NCBI GenBank assembly: GCA_031254455.1
Contig: JAIRUI010000081.1
Location: 1 to 18,449, forward strand
Source of the DNA: Chitinispirillales bacterium
Lineage (GTDB): Bacteria; Fibrobacterota; Chitinivibrionia; Chitinivibrionales; Chitinivibrionaceae
Length of the DNA stretch: 18,449 nucleotides
Reading direction: 5' to 3'
Under the pieces are notes generated by a model. The model searched no databases, was not told the DNA's origin, and worked only from the letters and a program-made list of their open reading frames with translations. The position numbers and the translations under genes were made by a program. The number at the start of each line of letters is the position of its first letter. Position 1 is the first letter of the stretch. Below, piece after piece: positions 8,660-15,926 of the stretch.

Positions 8660-10310
8660 TTTTAAACTGCTTGTAAAGTGGTCTTGGAAATTTTATATTT
8701 AATGGCGAACGAAAAATCGGATTTTGCAAAATGTATTCTCCTTGTTTTAAACGAGTTAGCATTGTTTTGTAAGTAGAAGGCATATACGTGAAATCGGATT
8801 TTGAAATTTCAATCACATTTGTACGACCGTAAGCGTGTGTTGCACAATTTCCTTTTACTCGATCGTGAATATCACTTTTGAACTGTTCGGCAGCAAAAAG
8901 TATGATGCCTAAAGAACGCCCACGTTCCGTAATATCAAGTAATTGCCTTAAAATTGGCGAACTTTTGGGAACGTCTTTACTACCGTATTTGTTCAATTCG
9001 TCAATAAAAATGATAATTTTTGACGGAATTTCTGAATCGTCACGGTCAATTTGTCCGAGTTTTAAATCATAAATTGCCCGCATAACATCACCAAAAACAA
9101 AGCCTTGCGTTTCTTCATCCAATTTTGCTATATCAACCACAAAAACATCATTTTTTTGCATTCCATTTATTGCCTCTTGCAAACGAACTTCGTTGTTTTC
9201 TTTTTTCAAAGAATTCGAATAAAGTTCGGGGTTTCGTGTAAGCGTTTTGTTCAGAAGTCGATAGAATTTTCTCCAACTCAAAGCTGGAATTGTTTTGTCT
9301 TTTCCTGTATCACCTTTTTCTCTGTATTTTTTTATTTCTTCGTCTAAATCTGCCCAGCTTTCAATGCCGTTAAACGACAAATCGCCTGAAACAATGGTAA
9401 TTACAATACTTTCCATTGTTTGTGTTGGATCATCAATGTTGGCAAAAAGTAAGTCTAAACTTTCTTTGTCATATTTAAAAAGATATTTGTATTGGAATGC
9501 TTTTTTGAGATTTCGCTGACTTTTCACATCTTTAATGTCAGAATACGTTGTTGATTTTATGTCTTTTGAATATGGATAAAAGTATTTTACATTTGAAAAC
9601 GGTTTAATCTCTAACCCTAATTCTTCGTACATTTTTTTGTCAGTTTCGTCTAGTTCGTTATTTGGCTCGTCTATTGCCAACAAATCACGACCTTTCACGT
9701 TCAGAAATACAAATGCAACACTTTCGTCTTTGATTTCTTTCAAGTATTTTTCTTGAATATTTTTTAGCAAAAACATTGCATAAGAAGTTTTTGAAGCCAA
9801 GCCTGAAATTCCTGAAATATTGAGGTGTGCTCCTTCGGGGCCAATCAAAAAATGCGAATTAAAATGAACAGGAACTTTTATATTTTCTTCGTCTTCGTAC
9901 ATTTCAATAATGCCACACGGCAATGGATTTTTCACGTTTTTTAGCCCTAATGCTTGGGCAACATCGTCTTTATCTGCAAGCGTAACAACTGCGCCGTCTA
10001 AAACTGGCGTGTAAATGTTTTCGGTATTAGCAACAACCCGTGCCTTAACATAATTCATCCCAATGCGTTGAGAGTATCCTGTGGATTCCACTTCGCCAAA
10101 ATCGCTCGAAATATAACCTGCCAAAAAACTTGCACCATCAGTTAAATGTTGTATTTCCTCAACAACTCCGAAAGTGTATGAATTATTCAAATGTTGCACC
10201 TTTATAACATCAAAAAGTTTGATTATTAAACTTTTGTCTGTCCAAAAGAAAAATTCATCTACCGTTGTCGGCACTTTTTCGGTTGCTATTATTTTTCCTA
10301 TTTTCTTCAT
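8652..10310 (-). CDS. HerA-type hexameric ATPase (DUF87-like DNA translocase)
   Basis: The protein has 552 residues. HerA ATPases form hexameric rings that pump DNA and work with the NurA nuclease, which is encoded immediately upstream. Residues 1-150 form the N-terminal HAS-barrel-like beta domain. The P-loop is a long variant, GISGLASKTS at 167-176, with K174-T175. Walker B is KIIIFIDELN at 431-440 (D437, E438). The sensor/arginine region ERGRSLGIILFAAEQ lies at 462-476. The C-terminal motif GEYILQNPIFRSPLNIKFPRP resembles the end of HerA/FtsK-clade ATPases. ATG start with AAAGGGA 8 nt upstream; 21 nt after the nurA-like stop. ATPase class is confident. Whether it acts in repair or defence is inferred from the neighbours, and the defence reading is favoured because they are accessory genes. 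Confidence 0.88.
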   Translation of the reverse strand: MKKIGKIIATEKVPTTVDEFFFWTDKSLIIKLFDVIKVQHLNNSYTFGVVEEIQHLTDGASFLAGYISSDFGEVESTGYSQRIGMNYVKARVVANTENIYTPVLDGAVVTLADKDDVAQALGLKNVKNPLPCGIIEMYEDEENIKVPVHFNSHFLIGPEGAHLNISGISGLASKTSYAMFLLKNIQEKYLKEIKDESVAFVFLNVKGRDLLAIDEPNNELDETDKKMYEELGLEIKPFSNVKYFYPYSKDIKSTTYSDIKDVKSQRNLKKAFQYKYLFKYDKESLDLLFANIDDPTQTMESIVITIVSGDLSFNGIESWADLDEEIKKYREKGDTGKDKTIPALSWRKFYRLLNKTLTRNPELYSNSLKKENNEVRLQEAINGMQKNDVFVVDIAKLDEETQGFVFGDVMRAIYDLKLGQIDRDDSEIPSKIIIFIDELNKYGSKDVPKSSPILRQLLDITERGRSLGIILFAAEQFKSDIHDRVKGNCATHAYGRTNVIEISKSDFTYMPSTYKTMLTRLKQGEYILQNPIFRSPLNIKFPRPLYKQFKNG

Positions 10311-10331
10311 TAAAATATCCCTTTCTATATT

Positions 10332-11533
10332 TTAAAATATGTTTAGAAAATTTATATCGCTTAAATACTTGCTTTTTATATAACTTTCTGTCAAATATAC
10401 AGGATACAAATGGTTAGCCCAACGGTTGTCTTTGCCGTAGCAAACAGGATTTCGTTCGTTGATAATGTTCGCGGTTATCAAGTCTATTTCTTGACTATCA
10501 AGTCCGTTTTCTATTTCTTCTTCTGCAATTAAAATCTTTTCCAGTTTCAAAACACCCGCAAACGGGCTTGACGAATATTTTTTCTCTCTAATTCTGACAT
10601 ACCATATTGTAAAATACACTTCGCCAACACGTTCGCTTTTGTATTTGTAAGCAGGTGTACGGTGGAAAAGTTCAAGTTCGGCAATTTTGTCGGCGTTGCT
10701 TTTGCCGTTTTTATCACGACAAAGTTCGGGATTGAACATTTTTGAAACTCCAACAACACTTTTATAGTGATTTTTGAATTTTATGAGTTCTTTGAAATCG
10801 CCTTTTCCCATTGGTGTGTATTGCAATGAGCCGTCTTTTATCAAATAATGGCTATCGTTGATTAGATTTTTGTTATAGAGATTTGCAACAATTTGTTTTT
10901 CGGTTTCAATCATTTCATCTTGAATGGTTGCTATTGCCAAAAGCTCGTATTTCGTGCCGTCTTCCTGTTTTTTTGAGTCGTAAGAAAGGATTTTCTCAAT
11001 AGAAATATTGCGTTTTTTCAAATTTTCTAACTGATTGACTTTGCTTGTGAGCGAATTGAAAAACAAATCCGTATTACTGCCGCCATTTGGATTTGCATAT
11101 TTCGGCAACGATAAAACGTTTTTGCCTACGAATTTTGAACATTTGAATTTATCCCCCCCCCCCCCCGTGACAGTGGAAATCGTTGACAACAAGCCACGCC
11201 AATTTGTCCCGCTATAATGGGATAGACGTTGCCATTAACTTCAATGTCATCAACTTTGTAGGTTTTTCGCGAACCGTCTAAAAAGAAATGAAACAGTGGT
11301 TCGCTGCTTATAGTTTTTTTTGCAGTTTCTTTAATGTTTTTTGTAACTTTCAAACTAATATCAGTTTCGCCATACGAGTTTTTAATCAATGAGAATTCAT
11401 TGCCTTTATCTTCGTAGTCGAGAGTTGGCATTCGTATTTCATCGTCAGCACAATAACGAAATGACTGATAACACTTCCCGTTTGTTTCATTAGCTATAAA
11501 CTCTAATACTTTATTTGTCACTTCGTTATCCAA
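10332..11533 (-). CDS. NurA-family nuclease gene, frame broken at a G14 tract (phase-variable)
   Basis: Two overlapping frames together make one NurA-like nuclease. The 5' frame (11533-11126, 135 residues) contains the first catalytic motif FFLDGS with D86, then VYPIIAGQIGV. The 3' frame (through 10332) contains the second NurA motif LIKDGSLQY, VVGVSK and the C-terminal HLYPVYLTESY. The frames meet at a run of 14 G (complement of 11153-11166). At 14 G translation stops at 135 residues; with 12 or 15 G the product would be one protein (400 residues at 15 G, with D234 in motif II), a normal NurA length. The 3' frame has no credible start of its own. The start is TTG at 11533 without a good Shine-Dalgarno; no in-frame ATG lies between it and the upstream stop, and an internal ATG (Met35) is the alternative. 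It leads the HerA/HSP90/radical SAM operon. An assembly error in the tract is the main alternative to phase variation. Confidence 0.82.
11153..11166 (-). repeat. Poly-G(14) homopolymer, putative slipped-strand switch
   Basis: There are fourteen consecutive C on the plus strand, read as G in the mRNA of the nurA-like gene. It encodes a short poly-Gly linker between the two nuclease motifs. Long G/C homopolymers inside genes are classic slipped-strand mispairing sites. In this frame G12 and G15 are ON, G14 stops after 135 residues, and G13 stops after 127 residues at a TAA just past the tract. Confidence 0.9.
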
Positions 11534-11716
11534 ACTATTTTTAATTATTTCTTACTGTCTCACATAAAATAATATTTTTCAAAATAATAAGTCAATAAAT
11601 CGGCAAATCTGCAAGGGAATAATTATGATCTTTTTTAGACAACGGCGGAAGCGGTGTTTTACGAAAAACATGAAAACAAATTTCGCCGATTGTGCATATT
11701 GTATTTTATCAGATAA
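11534..11716. other. Divergent intergenic region between the nurA-like gene and the methyltransferase remnant
   Basis: There is no intact gene. It holds the likely promoter of the minus-strand operon and a plus-strand open frame of 32 codons from the ATG at 11625 (AGGGA 6 nt upstream), which shows no recognisable motif and is probably not a gene. Part of it may be decayed restriction-modification sequence. Confidence 0.4.
11569..11595 (-). promoter_or_regulatory. Candidate promoter of the nurA-herA-HSP90-radical SAM operon
   Basis: On the minus strand TTGACT (11595-11590) and TATTAT (11574-11569) match five of six positions each of the -35 and -10 consensus, but the spacer is short at 15 nt. 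Transcription would begin about 30 nt before the TTG start. The surroundings are very AT-rich, so chance matches are likely. Confidence 0.3.
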
Positions 11717-11934
11717 CTTTTAATCAAACTTGACAATTGTACGTCAAGCGAAGTAAAAAACCGCCAATATGTCAGCGATAAGGTTTACATTAACGACAAA
11801 CAATATTTTGACCGCGTACCGCCCAAAAGCGGCTCAAAAGCCGCAAAGGACGAACGCTGAATTATGAGGATATTCGGCATTATCAGAAGATTATTCGGGC
11901 GCTTATGGAAACGGAGGGGGTTATGGGGAAATGA
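11717..11934 (+). pseudogene. Decayed 3' end of a DNA methyltransferase/restriction gene
   Basis: Two frames give the C-terminal tail of the Eco57I/type ISP-like DNA methyltransferase-restriction families. The first (11717 to about 11824) reads SDKVYINDKQYFDRVP. The second (about 11816 to the TGA at 11932-11934) reads AQKRLKSRKGRTLNYED and then IRHYQKIIRALMETEGV. From memory of the family, intact members read roughly VYINxTQYF...WxFxIGGYQPAQKWLKDRKGRTLxYEDIxHYQKI, so about 30-40 nt is deleted at 11815-11825 with a frame change, and everything upstream of 11717 is gone. The perfect inverted repeat GCGGCT-CAAA-AGCCGC at 11829-11844 is explained by this coding sequence. The stop abuts the ATG of the Fic gene, so the two were probably one operon. 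Confidence in the remnant is good; the exact subtype is uncertain. Confidence 0.72.
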
Positions 11935-13026
11935 ATGATAAATTTTGACGAATACATAAGACAGGGTGAACCCTCACAGAAAGAGAAAGCCCAGATTTGG
12001 CAAACGGCTATCGGTTTGCAAGATGTTGACGGGTTAAAACCGTCTGAATACCTGCTCGAAACGGCAAAAGAAAATATTGAAAACAAAATTACGATAGATG
12101 AAGTTAAACGCCGCATTGACAGTTATTACAAGCAACAACGAAAAAAAGAGCGACCTGCCGACAATCGTACAGAAGAAGCGGATAAAGTCGCAATAAATAT
12201 AACCGAAATTTTATCGGAAAAAACCTTTGTTTTCAGCCCTGCCGAATTGACAAGCATACACCGCCGTCTTTTCACAGGCGTAGAACCAATGCATGTAAAA
12301 ATTGGTAAATACCGCGATTATAACATTACAAAATCGGAATGGGTTTTAGATGGGAAAACGGTATTTTATGCATCAGCCGACACGATTGCTGCAACGCTTG
12401 ATTACGACTTCAAAGAAGAAAAAAACTTTCAATACAAAGGTTTGACAAAACGCGAGACGGTTGAACATATCGTAAAATTTATTTCAAGCATTTGGCAGAT
12501 TCACGCGTTTGGCGAGGGAAATACACGAACTGTGGCTGTTTTTGCAATAAAATATTTGCGAACTTTCGGTTTTGAAGTTGAGAATGATATGTTTGCCGAA
12601 CATTCTTGGTATTTCCGAAATGCGCTTGTTCGCGCAAATTACAACGATTGGACTCATAATATTCATGCTACACAAGAATTCTTAATGAAGTTCTTTGGGA
12701 ATCTTTTACTTGGCGAAAATAACGAACTCAAAAACAGGTATATGAGAATTGATTGGGTAGAAAATGTCCCTGCAAACTTTCAAAATGGTGATGTAAATCA
12801 AGAAAAGTTGGGTGTAAATCAAGAAAAGTTGGGTGTAAAGTTGGGTGTAAATCAAATGAAAATTATTGAATTTATAAAAACTAATCCTAAAATTACTATT
12901 ATTGAACTCTCAAAACAACTTCAAATATCAAACACCGCAATAGAAAAAAATCTTACCAAACTTAAATCACTCAATATTCTTGTCCGCAAAGGCGCCGACA
13001 AAAACGGCTTTTGGGAAATTAAATAA
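11935..13026 (+). CDS. Fic-domain protein with built-in antitoxin helix and winged-helix tail
   Basis: The protein has 363 residues. Residues about 30-65 (LKPSEYLLETAKENIENK and following) resemble the VbhA-like antitoxin region that keeps Fic AMP-transferases inactive. The Fic core is at about 85-260, with catalytic motif HAFGEGNTRT at 190-199 (His190; the canonical form is HxFx[D/E]GNGR, and GNTR is a common variant) and a flap region near IGKYRDYNITKSEWVL. A repeat linker VNQEKLG (287-300) leads to a winged-helix DNA-binding domain at about 306-363 with TIIELSKQLQISNTAIEKNL. The family transfers AMP or another nucleotide moiety to protein side chains. Fic genes of this build often accompany restriction-modification genes, as with the remnant directly upstream. 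ATG start immediately after its TGA, with GGAGGGGG in the remnant. It appears intact, and may now be an orphan. Confidence 0.88.
   Translation: MINFDEYIRQGEPSQKEKAQIWQTAIGLQDVDGLKPSEYLLETAKENIENKITIDEVKRRIDSYYKQQRKKERPADNRTEEADKVAINITEILSEKTFVFSPAELTSIHRRLFTGVEPMHVKIGKYRDYNITKSEWVLDGKTVFYASADTIAATLDYDFKEEKNFQYKGLTKRETVEHIVKFISSIWQIHAFGEGNTRTVAVFAIKYLRTFGFEVENDMFAEHSWYFRNALVRANYNDWTHNIHATQEFLMKFFGNLLLGENNELKNRYMRIDWVENVPANFQNGDVNQEKLGVNQEKLGVKLGVNQMKIIEFIKTNPKITIIELSKQLQISNTAIEKNLTKLKSLNILVRKGADKNGFWEIK
12793..12834 (+). repeat. 21-bp in-frame tandem repeat in the Fic gene linker
   Basis: Two exact copies of a 21-bp unit encode VNQEKLG twice. They are followed by a shortened unit VKLG and a third VNQ start. 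The repeat lies between the Fic core and the winged helix. Being a multiple of three, copy-number change would lengthen the linker without a frameshift. Confidence 0.95.
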
Positions 13027-13132
13027 CGATCGCTAACCACTAAAAAGAAAAGCAAGAAAATGAAAGATTGTTGTAGCAATCGTTCAAAATGTTGTAACTA
13101 TTTTATGTTCAACGAAAAATACCGGAAATTAC

Positions 13133-13150
13133 AGTTTGTTTCGACAAACT
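13133..13150 (+). other. TTCG-loop hairpin beside the terminator
   Basis: AGTTTGT-TTCG-ACAAACT is a perfect 7-bp stem with a UUCG-type tetraloop, 4 nt before the terminator hairpin. It has no T-run of its own. It could stabilise the 3' end of the Fic transcript. Confidence 0.55.
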
Positions 13151-13153
13151 AAC

Positions 13154-13185
13154 AAAAGCCGCCTCTATTTTGAGGCGGCTTTTTT
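13154..13185. terminator. Bidirectional rho-independent terminator (Fic / alaA)
   Basis: GCCGCCTC and GAGGCGGC form an 8-bp GC-rich stem with a 6-nt loop. It is extended by AAAA on the 5' side and TTTTTT on the 3' side, so it works in both directions. It separates the convergent Fic (plus) and alaA (minus) genes and marks the right edge of the accessory island. Confidence 0.88.
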
Positions 13186-13256
13186 CTATATACGGCAGAC
13201 GAAACAAAGTTGCGGTTTCGTCTTTGTTGGGAAACGGCGGCAAATTTCACCGCGTT

Positions 13257-14480
13257 TCATTTTTGTCGGTATGTCGAAAGAAATTCTTTCAACCTTCCGA
13301 TCGCTTCTTCAAGCACTTTGGTTTCAGCCAAAAATACTAATCTGAAATGGTCGGGAGCAATCCAATTAAACCCCGTTCCGTTAACCAAAAGAACCTTTTT
13401 TTCTATCAAAAAATCAAGTACAAACTGCTGATCGTTTGTTATGTTAAATTTTTTTGCATCAATTTTTGGAAACAAATACAAAGCGCCTTTCGCTTTCACA
13501 CAGTCGATTCCTTCAATTTCGTTTAGAAATTTCGACGCCGTATCGTTTTGCTCGTAAAGCCGTCCGCCTTTGACGATGTGATTGCTCATCTGCGTATCGT
13601 TTTCCAAAGCCGATTTGCATGCAAATTGCGCCGGAACATTTGAGCAAAGCCGCATTGAAAGCAGTGTCGTAATTCCGTCCAAATAATCGTACATATGAGT
13701 TTTATCACCGCTCACGACAAGCCATCCGCCGCGAAATCCGCAAGCCAAATGCGTTTTTGAAATTCCGTTAAACGTAAAACAAGGATGCATTCCGGCAAAT
13801 TCAGCTAATGAGTAATGAACCTCGTCGCCGTATAAAATTCTATCATAGATTTCGTCCGAAAAAATCAGCAAATTATATTTCTGAGCGATCGCGACAATTT
13901 CCTTAAGGATTTGCGGACTGTAATTTGCGCCGGTAGGATTGTTAGGATTTATTACCACGATTGCACGAGTTTTTTTTGTGACCTTCGCCTCAATATCGGC
14001 AATGTCGGGATGCCAGTCGTTTTCTTCCCTGCAAATGTAATGAACCGCCTTTGCGCCGCAAACATTTACAGCCGCCGTCCAAAGCGGATAATCCGGCGCA
14101 GGCAAAAGCATTTCATCGCCTTTGTTCAGCAACGCCTGCATACAGGAAGTAATAAGTTCGCTTGCCCCGTTCCCGATAAAAATATCATTGGGTGAAACGT
14201 TTTGCGCGCCTTTCTTTATGTGGTATTCCGCTATTTTCTCACGAACTTCCGCTACACCCTTTGAATGAGAATACGATTGTCCGCCTTCAAGTCCAAGCAA
14301 ATTTTCACGCATCGCTTCAAGCAACGAGGAATCGACGTTAAAGCCGAAATTTCCCGGATTTCCGATATTAAGTTTAATAACCTGCTGCCCCTGCGATTCC
14401 AATTCGTAAGCCATGTCCAAAACAGGTCCTCTTATCGCATAACTTACCCCCGCCATTCTTTCGGAACGAGTTATCAACAC
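13257..14480 (-). CDS. alaA: Alanine aminotransferase AlaA-like (PLP-dependent)
   Basis: The protein has 407 residues of the class I/II aminotransferase fold and is very close in pattern to E. coli AlaA (glutamate-pyruvate transaminase, alanine synthesis in the cytoplasm). Shared segments include IRGPVL (17-21), KLNIGNP (36-42), GDEMLLPAPDYPLWTAAV (121-138), INPNNPTGA (177-185), SDEIYDRILY (208-217), FNGISKTHLACGFRGGW (237-253, with PLP lysine K242), SMRLCSNVPAQ, GGRLYEQ and PKIDAKKFNI. The start is GTG at 14480 because AGGAG lies 6 nt upstream; the following TTG is possible. It begins 12 nt after the beta-helix gene and is the third gene of that operon, followed by the bidirectional terminator. 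Its GC content is higher than the neighbouring island's. Confidence 0.93.
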   Translation of the reverse strand: MLITRSERMAGVSYAIRGPVLDMAYELESQGQQVIKLNIGNPGNFGFNVDSSLLEAMRENLLGLEGGQSYSHSKGVAEVREKIAEYHIKKGAQNVSPNDIFIGNGASELITSCMQALLNKGDEMLLPAPDYPLWTAAVNVCGAKAVHYICREENDWHPDIADIEAKVTKKTRAIVVINPNNPTGANYSPQILKEIVAIAQKYNLLIFSDEIYDRILYGDEVHYSLAEFAGMHPCFTFNGISKTHLACGFRGGWLVVSGDKTHMYDYLDGITTLLSMRLCSNVPAQFACKSALENDTQMSNHIVKGGRLYEQNDTASKFLNEIEGIDCVKAKGALYLFPKIDAKKFNITNDQQFVLDFLIEKKVLLVNGTGFNWIAPDHFRLVFLAETKVLEEAIGRLKEFLSTYRQK

Positions 14481-14492
14481 CTTACACTCCTT

Positions 14493-15926
14493 TTAATTAT
14501 CTTCAAGTTCCCCGTCAATTCCAATCGGTCGAAGAGATTGTTGTCCCGCCGATATCGCTTCAAAATCTTCTGTTTCTTCTATTTTGTCTTCAAAAAACAT
14601 TGATTTCGCCAAAAAATCCCGTTCTTCAAGAGTTTCTTCTGCAAATCTTTCGCCTACATAGTTTTTATAATTATCTTTATCGTAATTGAAATTTTCGCCG
14701 CGTTTTTCAAGCATTTCCAATATGTTTATTTGAGGAATTTTTACGACATCCGTTAATTTTTCGACTCCGTTTTTACAACCGTAATTCAAATTTGTGGAAA
14801 AATCGCCGTTATTTCTATCTAAAAACTCAAATTTTTCAAACGAAAAGCCCTCTGTTTTTCCTTCAAAATTGCAAACGTTGTCTTTGACGGAAAAATTTTT
14901 GTTTTCGCCGAGGTTACAGTCGTAAAAAATATTTTTGGTGACGAACAGCGGCAAATTTTCCTCACAAATCACCGCCTTTGTAAGTTCTTTTCCGCTTGAA
15001 ACGAAAGTGTTTTCGCAAATCAAAACCGAAAGGGATTTTCCTCCTTCTTTGCCTATCGCCGAAATCTTTGAATCAACAAATAAATTTCCGCCGATCGTTG
15101 CGTCTTCTTTGCAGATAACGGCGTTTCGACAATTTTCAAAACGATTTTCAAAAATTTCGTTTTCAAGTCCTGAAATATGGTTTATCGCGATTTCGTTTGA
15201 ACGGAAAATGTTTCCGAAAATTCGCGTCGCATCGGTTTTCAGGTTTATCGCGTTTTTACAGTTTTTAAACAGATTGTCGCATATTTCATGGGCGCTGGAC
15301 ATAAACGAAATATCGTCGCCGCTGCCCGCGGCAACCGCCGTTATACAGTTTTCAAAATCGCATAACCTTACCGACATGTTTTTTGAGCAGGCGATTGAAT
15401 CGTCTTCCAAATCGACGCTTTGCGAAACCATAACGGCTATGTGAGATTCGCAATTTTTCGGTGCGTTGAATTTACAGTTTTCAACAACGTTACCGTCACC
15501 GCCGCTTCCGCCGAAAAACACCGCGCATTCGGACGTTTCGCCGCACTCGTTGAAAACACAGTCCTTTATGCTGTTTCTATGAAATTCTCCCACCATCGAA
15601 ATCGCGCTGCCCGACGTTTTTTCGAATGTAATTCCCTTTATTATAAAATCCTTTACCGAATAAAAATACCACTCCGAGCATGAAACAACCTTTTCGCCGT
15701 TTCGACAAAATGCGGTTATCGTAATCGGCGTTTCGGGTAAGCCGCACAAATCGCGGACAGTCAAATTTTCTTCATAAATTCCGGGAAAAAGAACTATTGT
15801 CGAACCGGCCGCCGCTTCGTTTATCGCCGTTTGTATCTTTGAATACGGAAAATCAAACGAGCCGTCGCCGCCGCTTACGGCGCAAGGATTTACCCAAATA
15901 TTTTTTTGGGATAATTTATCAATCAT
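14493..15926 (-). CDS. Parallel beta-helix (pectate-lyase-like fold) protein, cytoplasmic
   Basis: The protein has 477 residues. The N-terminus IWVNPCAVSGGDGSFDFPYS and then IQTAINEAAAGSTIVLFPGIYEENL is the DUF1565-type opening of right-handed parallel beta-helix proteins. Residues about 85-345 are imperfect turns of 20-25 residues with repeated N-x-F-x-x-C and ENxF patterns (for example KDCVFNEC, ENCKFNA, CDNLFKNC, FGNIFRSN, FENRFENC, GGNLFVDS), as expected for coils with Asn/Cys ladders. The last 100 residues are acidic and not repetitive. There is no signal peptide, which is unusual for this fold. The ATG overlaps the GerW gene by 8 nt, so the two are probably coupled. I do not recognise a specific function; polysaccharide lyase activity is not supported by any visible catalytic motif. 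Confidence 0.75.
   Translation of the reverse strand: MIDKLSQKNIWVNPCAVSGGDGSFDFPYSKIQTAINEAAAGSTIVLFPGIYEENLTVRDLCGLPETPITITAFCRNGEKVVSCSEWYFYSVKDFIIKGITFEKTSGSAISMVGEFHRNSIKDCVFNECGETSECAVFFGGSGGDGNVVENCKFNAPKNCESHIAVMVSQSVDLEDDSIACSKNMSVRLCDFENCITAVAAGSGDDISFMSSAHEICDNLFKNCKNAINLKTDATRIFGNIFRSNEIAINHISGLENEIFENRFENCRNAVICKEDATIGGNLFVDSKISAIGKEGGKSLSVLICENTFVSSGKELTKAVICEENLPLFVTKNIFYDCNLGENKNFSVKDNVCNFEGKTEGFSFEKFEFLDRNNGDFSTNLNYGCKNGVEKLTDVVKIPQINILEMLEKRGENFNYDKDNYKNYVGERFAEETLEERDFLAKSMFFEDKIEETEDFEAISAGQQSLRPIGIDGELEDN

Noticed and set aside
11035..11217. Plus-strand open frame running through the C14 tract with a poly-Pro stretch.
   Set aside because: It is the antisense shadow of the nurA-like gene, without a ribosome-binding site or family resemblance.
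11625..11723. Plus-strand small open frame of 32 codons with AGGGA upstream.
   Set aside because: No recognisable motif; the cysteine- and arginine-rich composition is not convincing, and it sits in decayed sequence.
11829..11844. Perfect inverted repeat GCGGCT-CAAA-AGCCGC that looked like a REP-type palindrome or attachment site.
   Set aside because: Read in the second frame of the pseudogene it encodes conserved family residues, so it needs no separate explanation.
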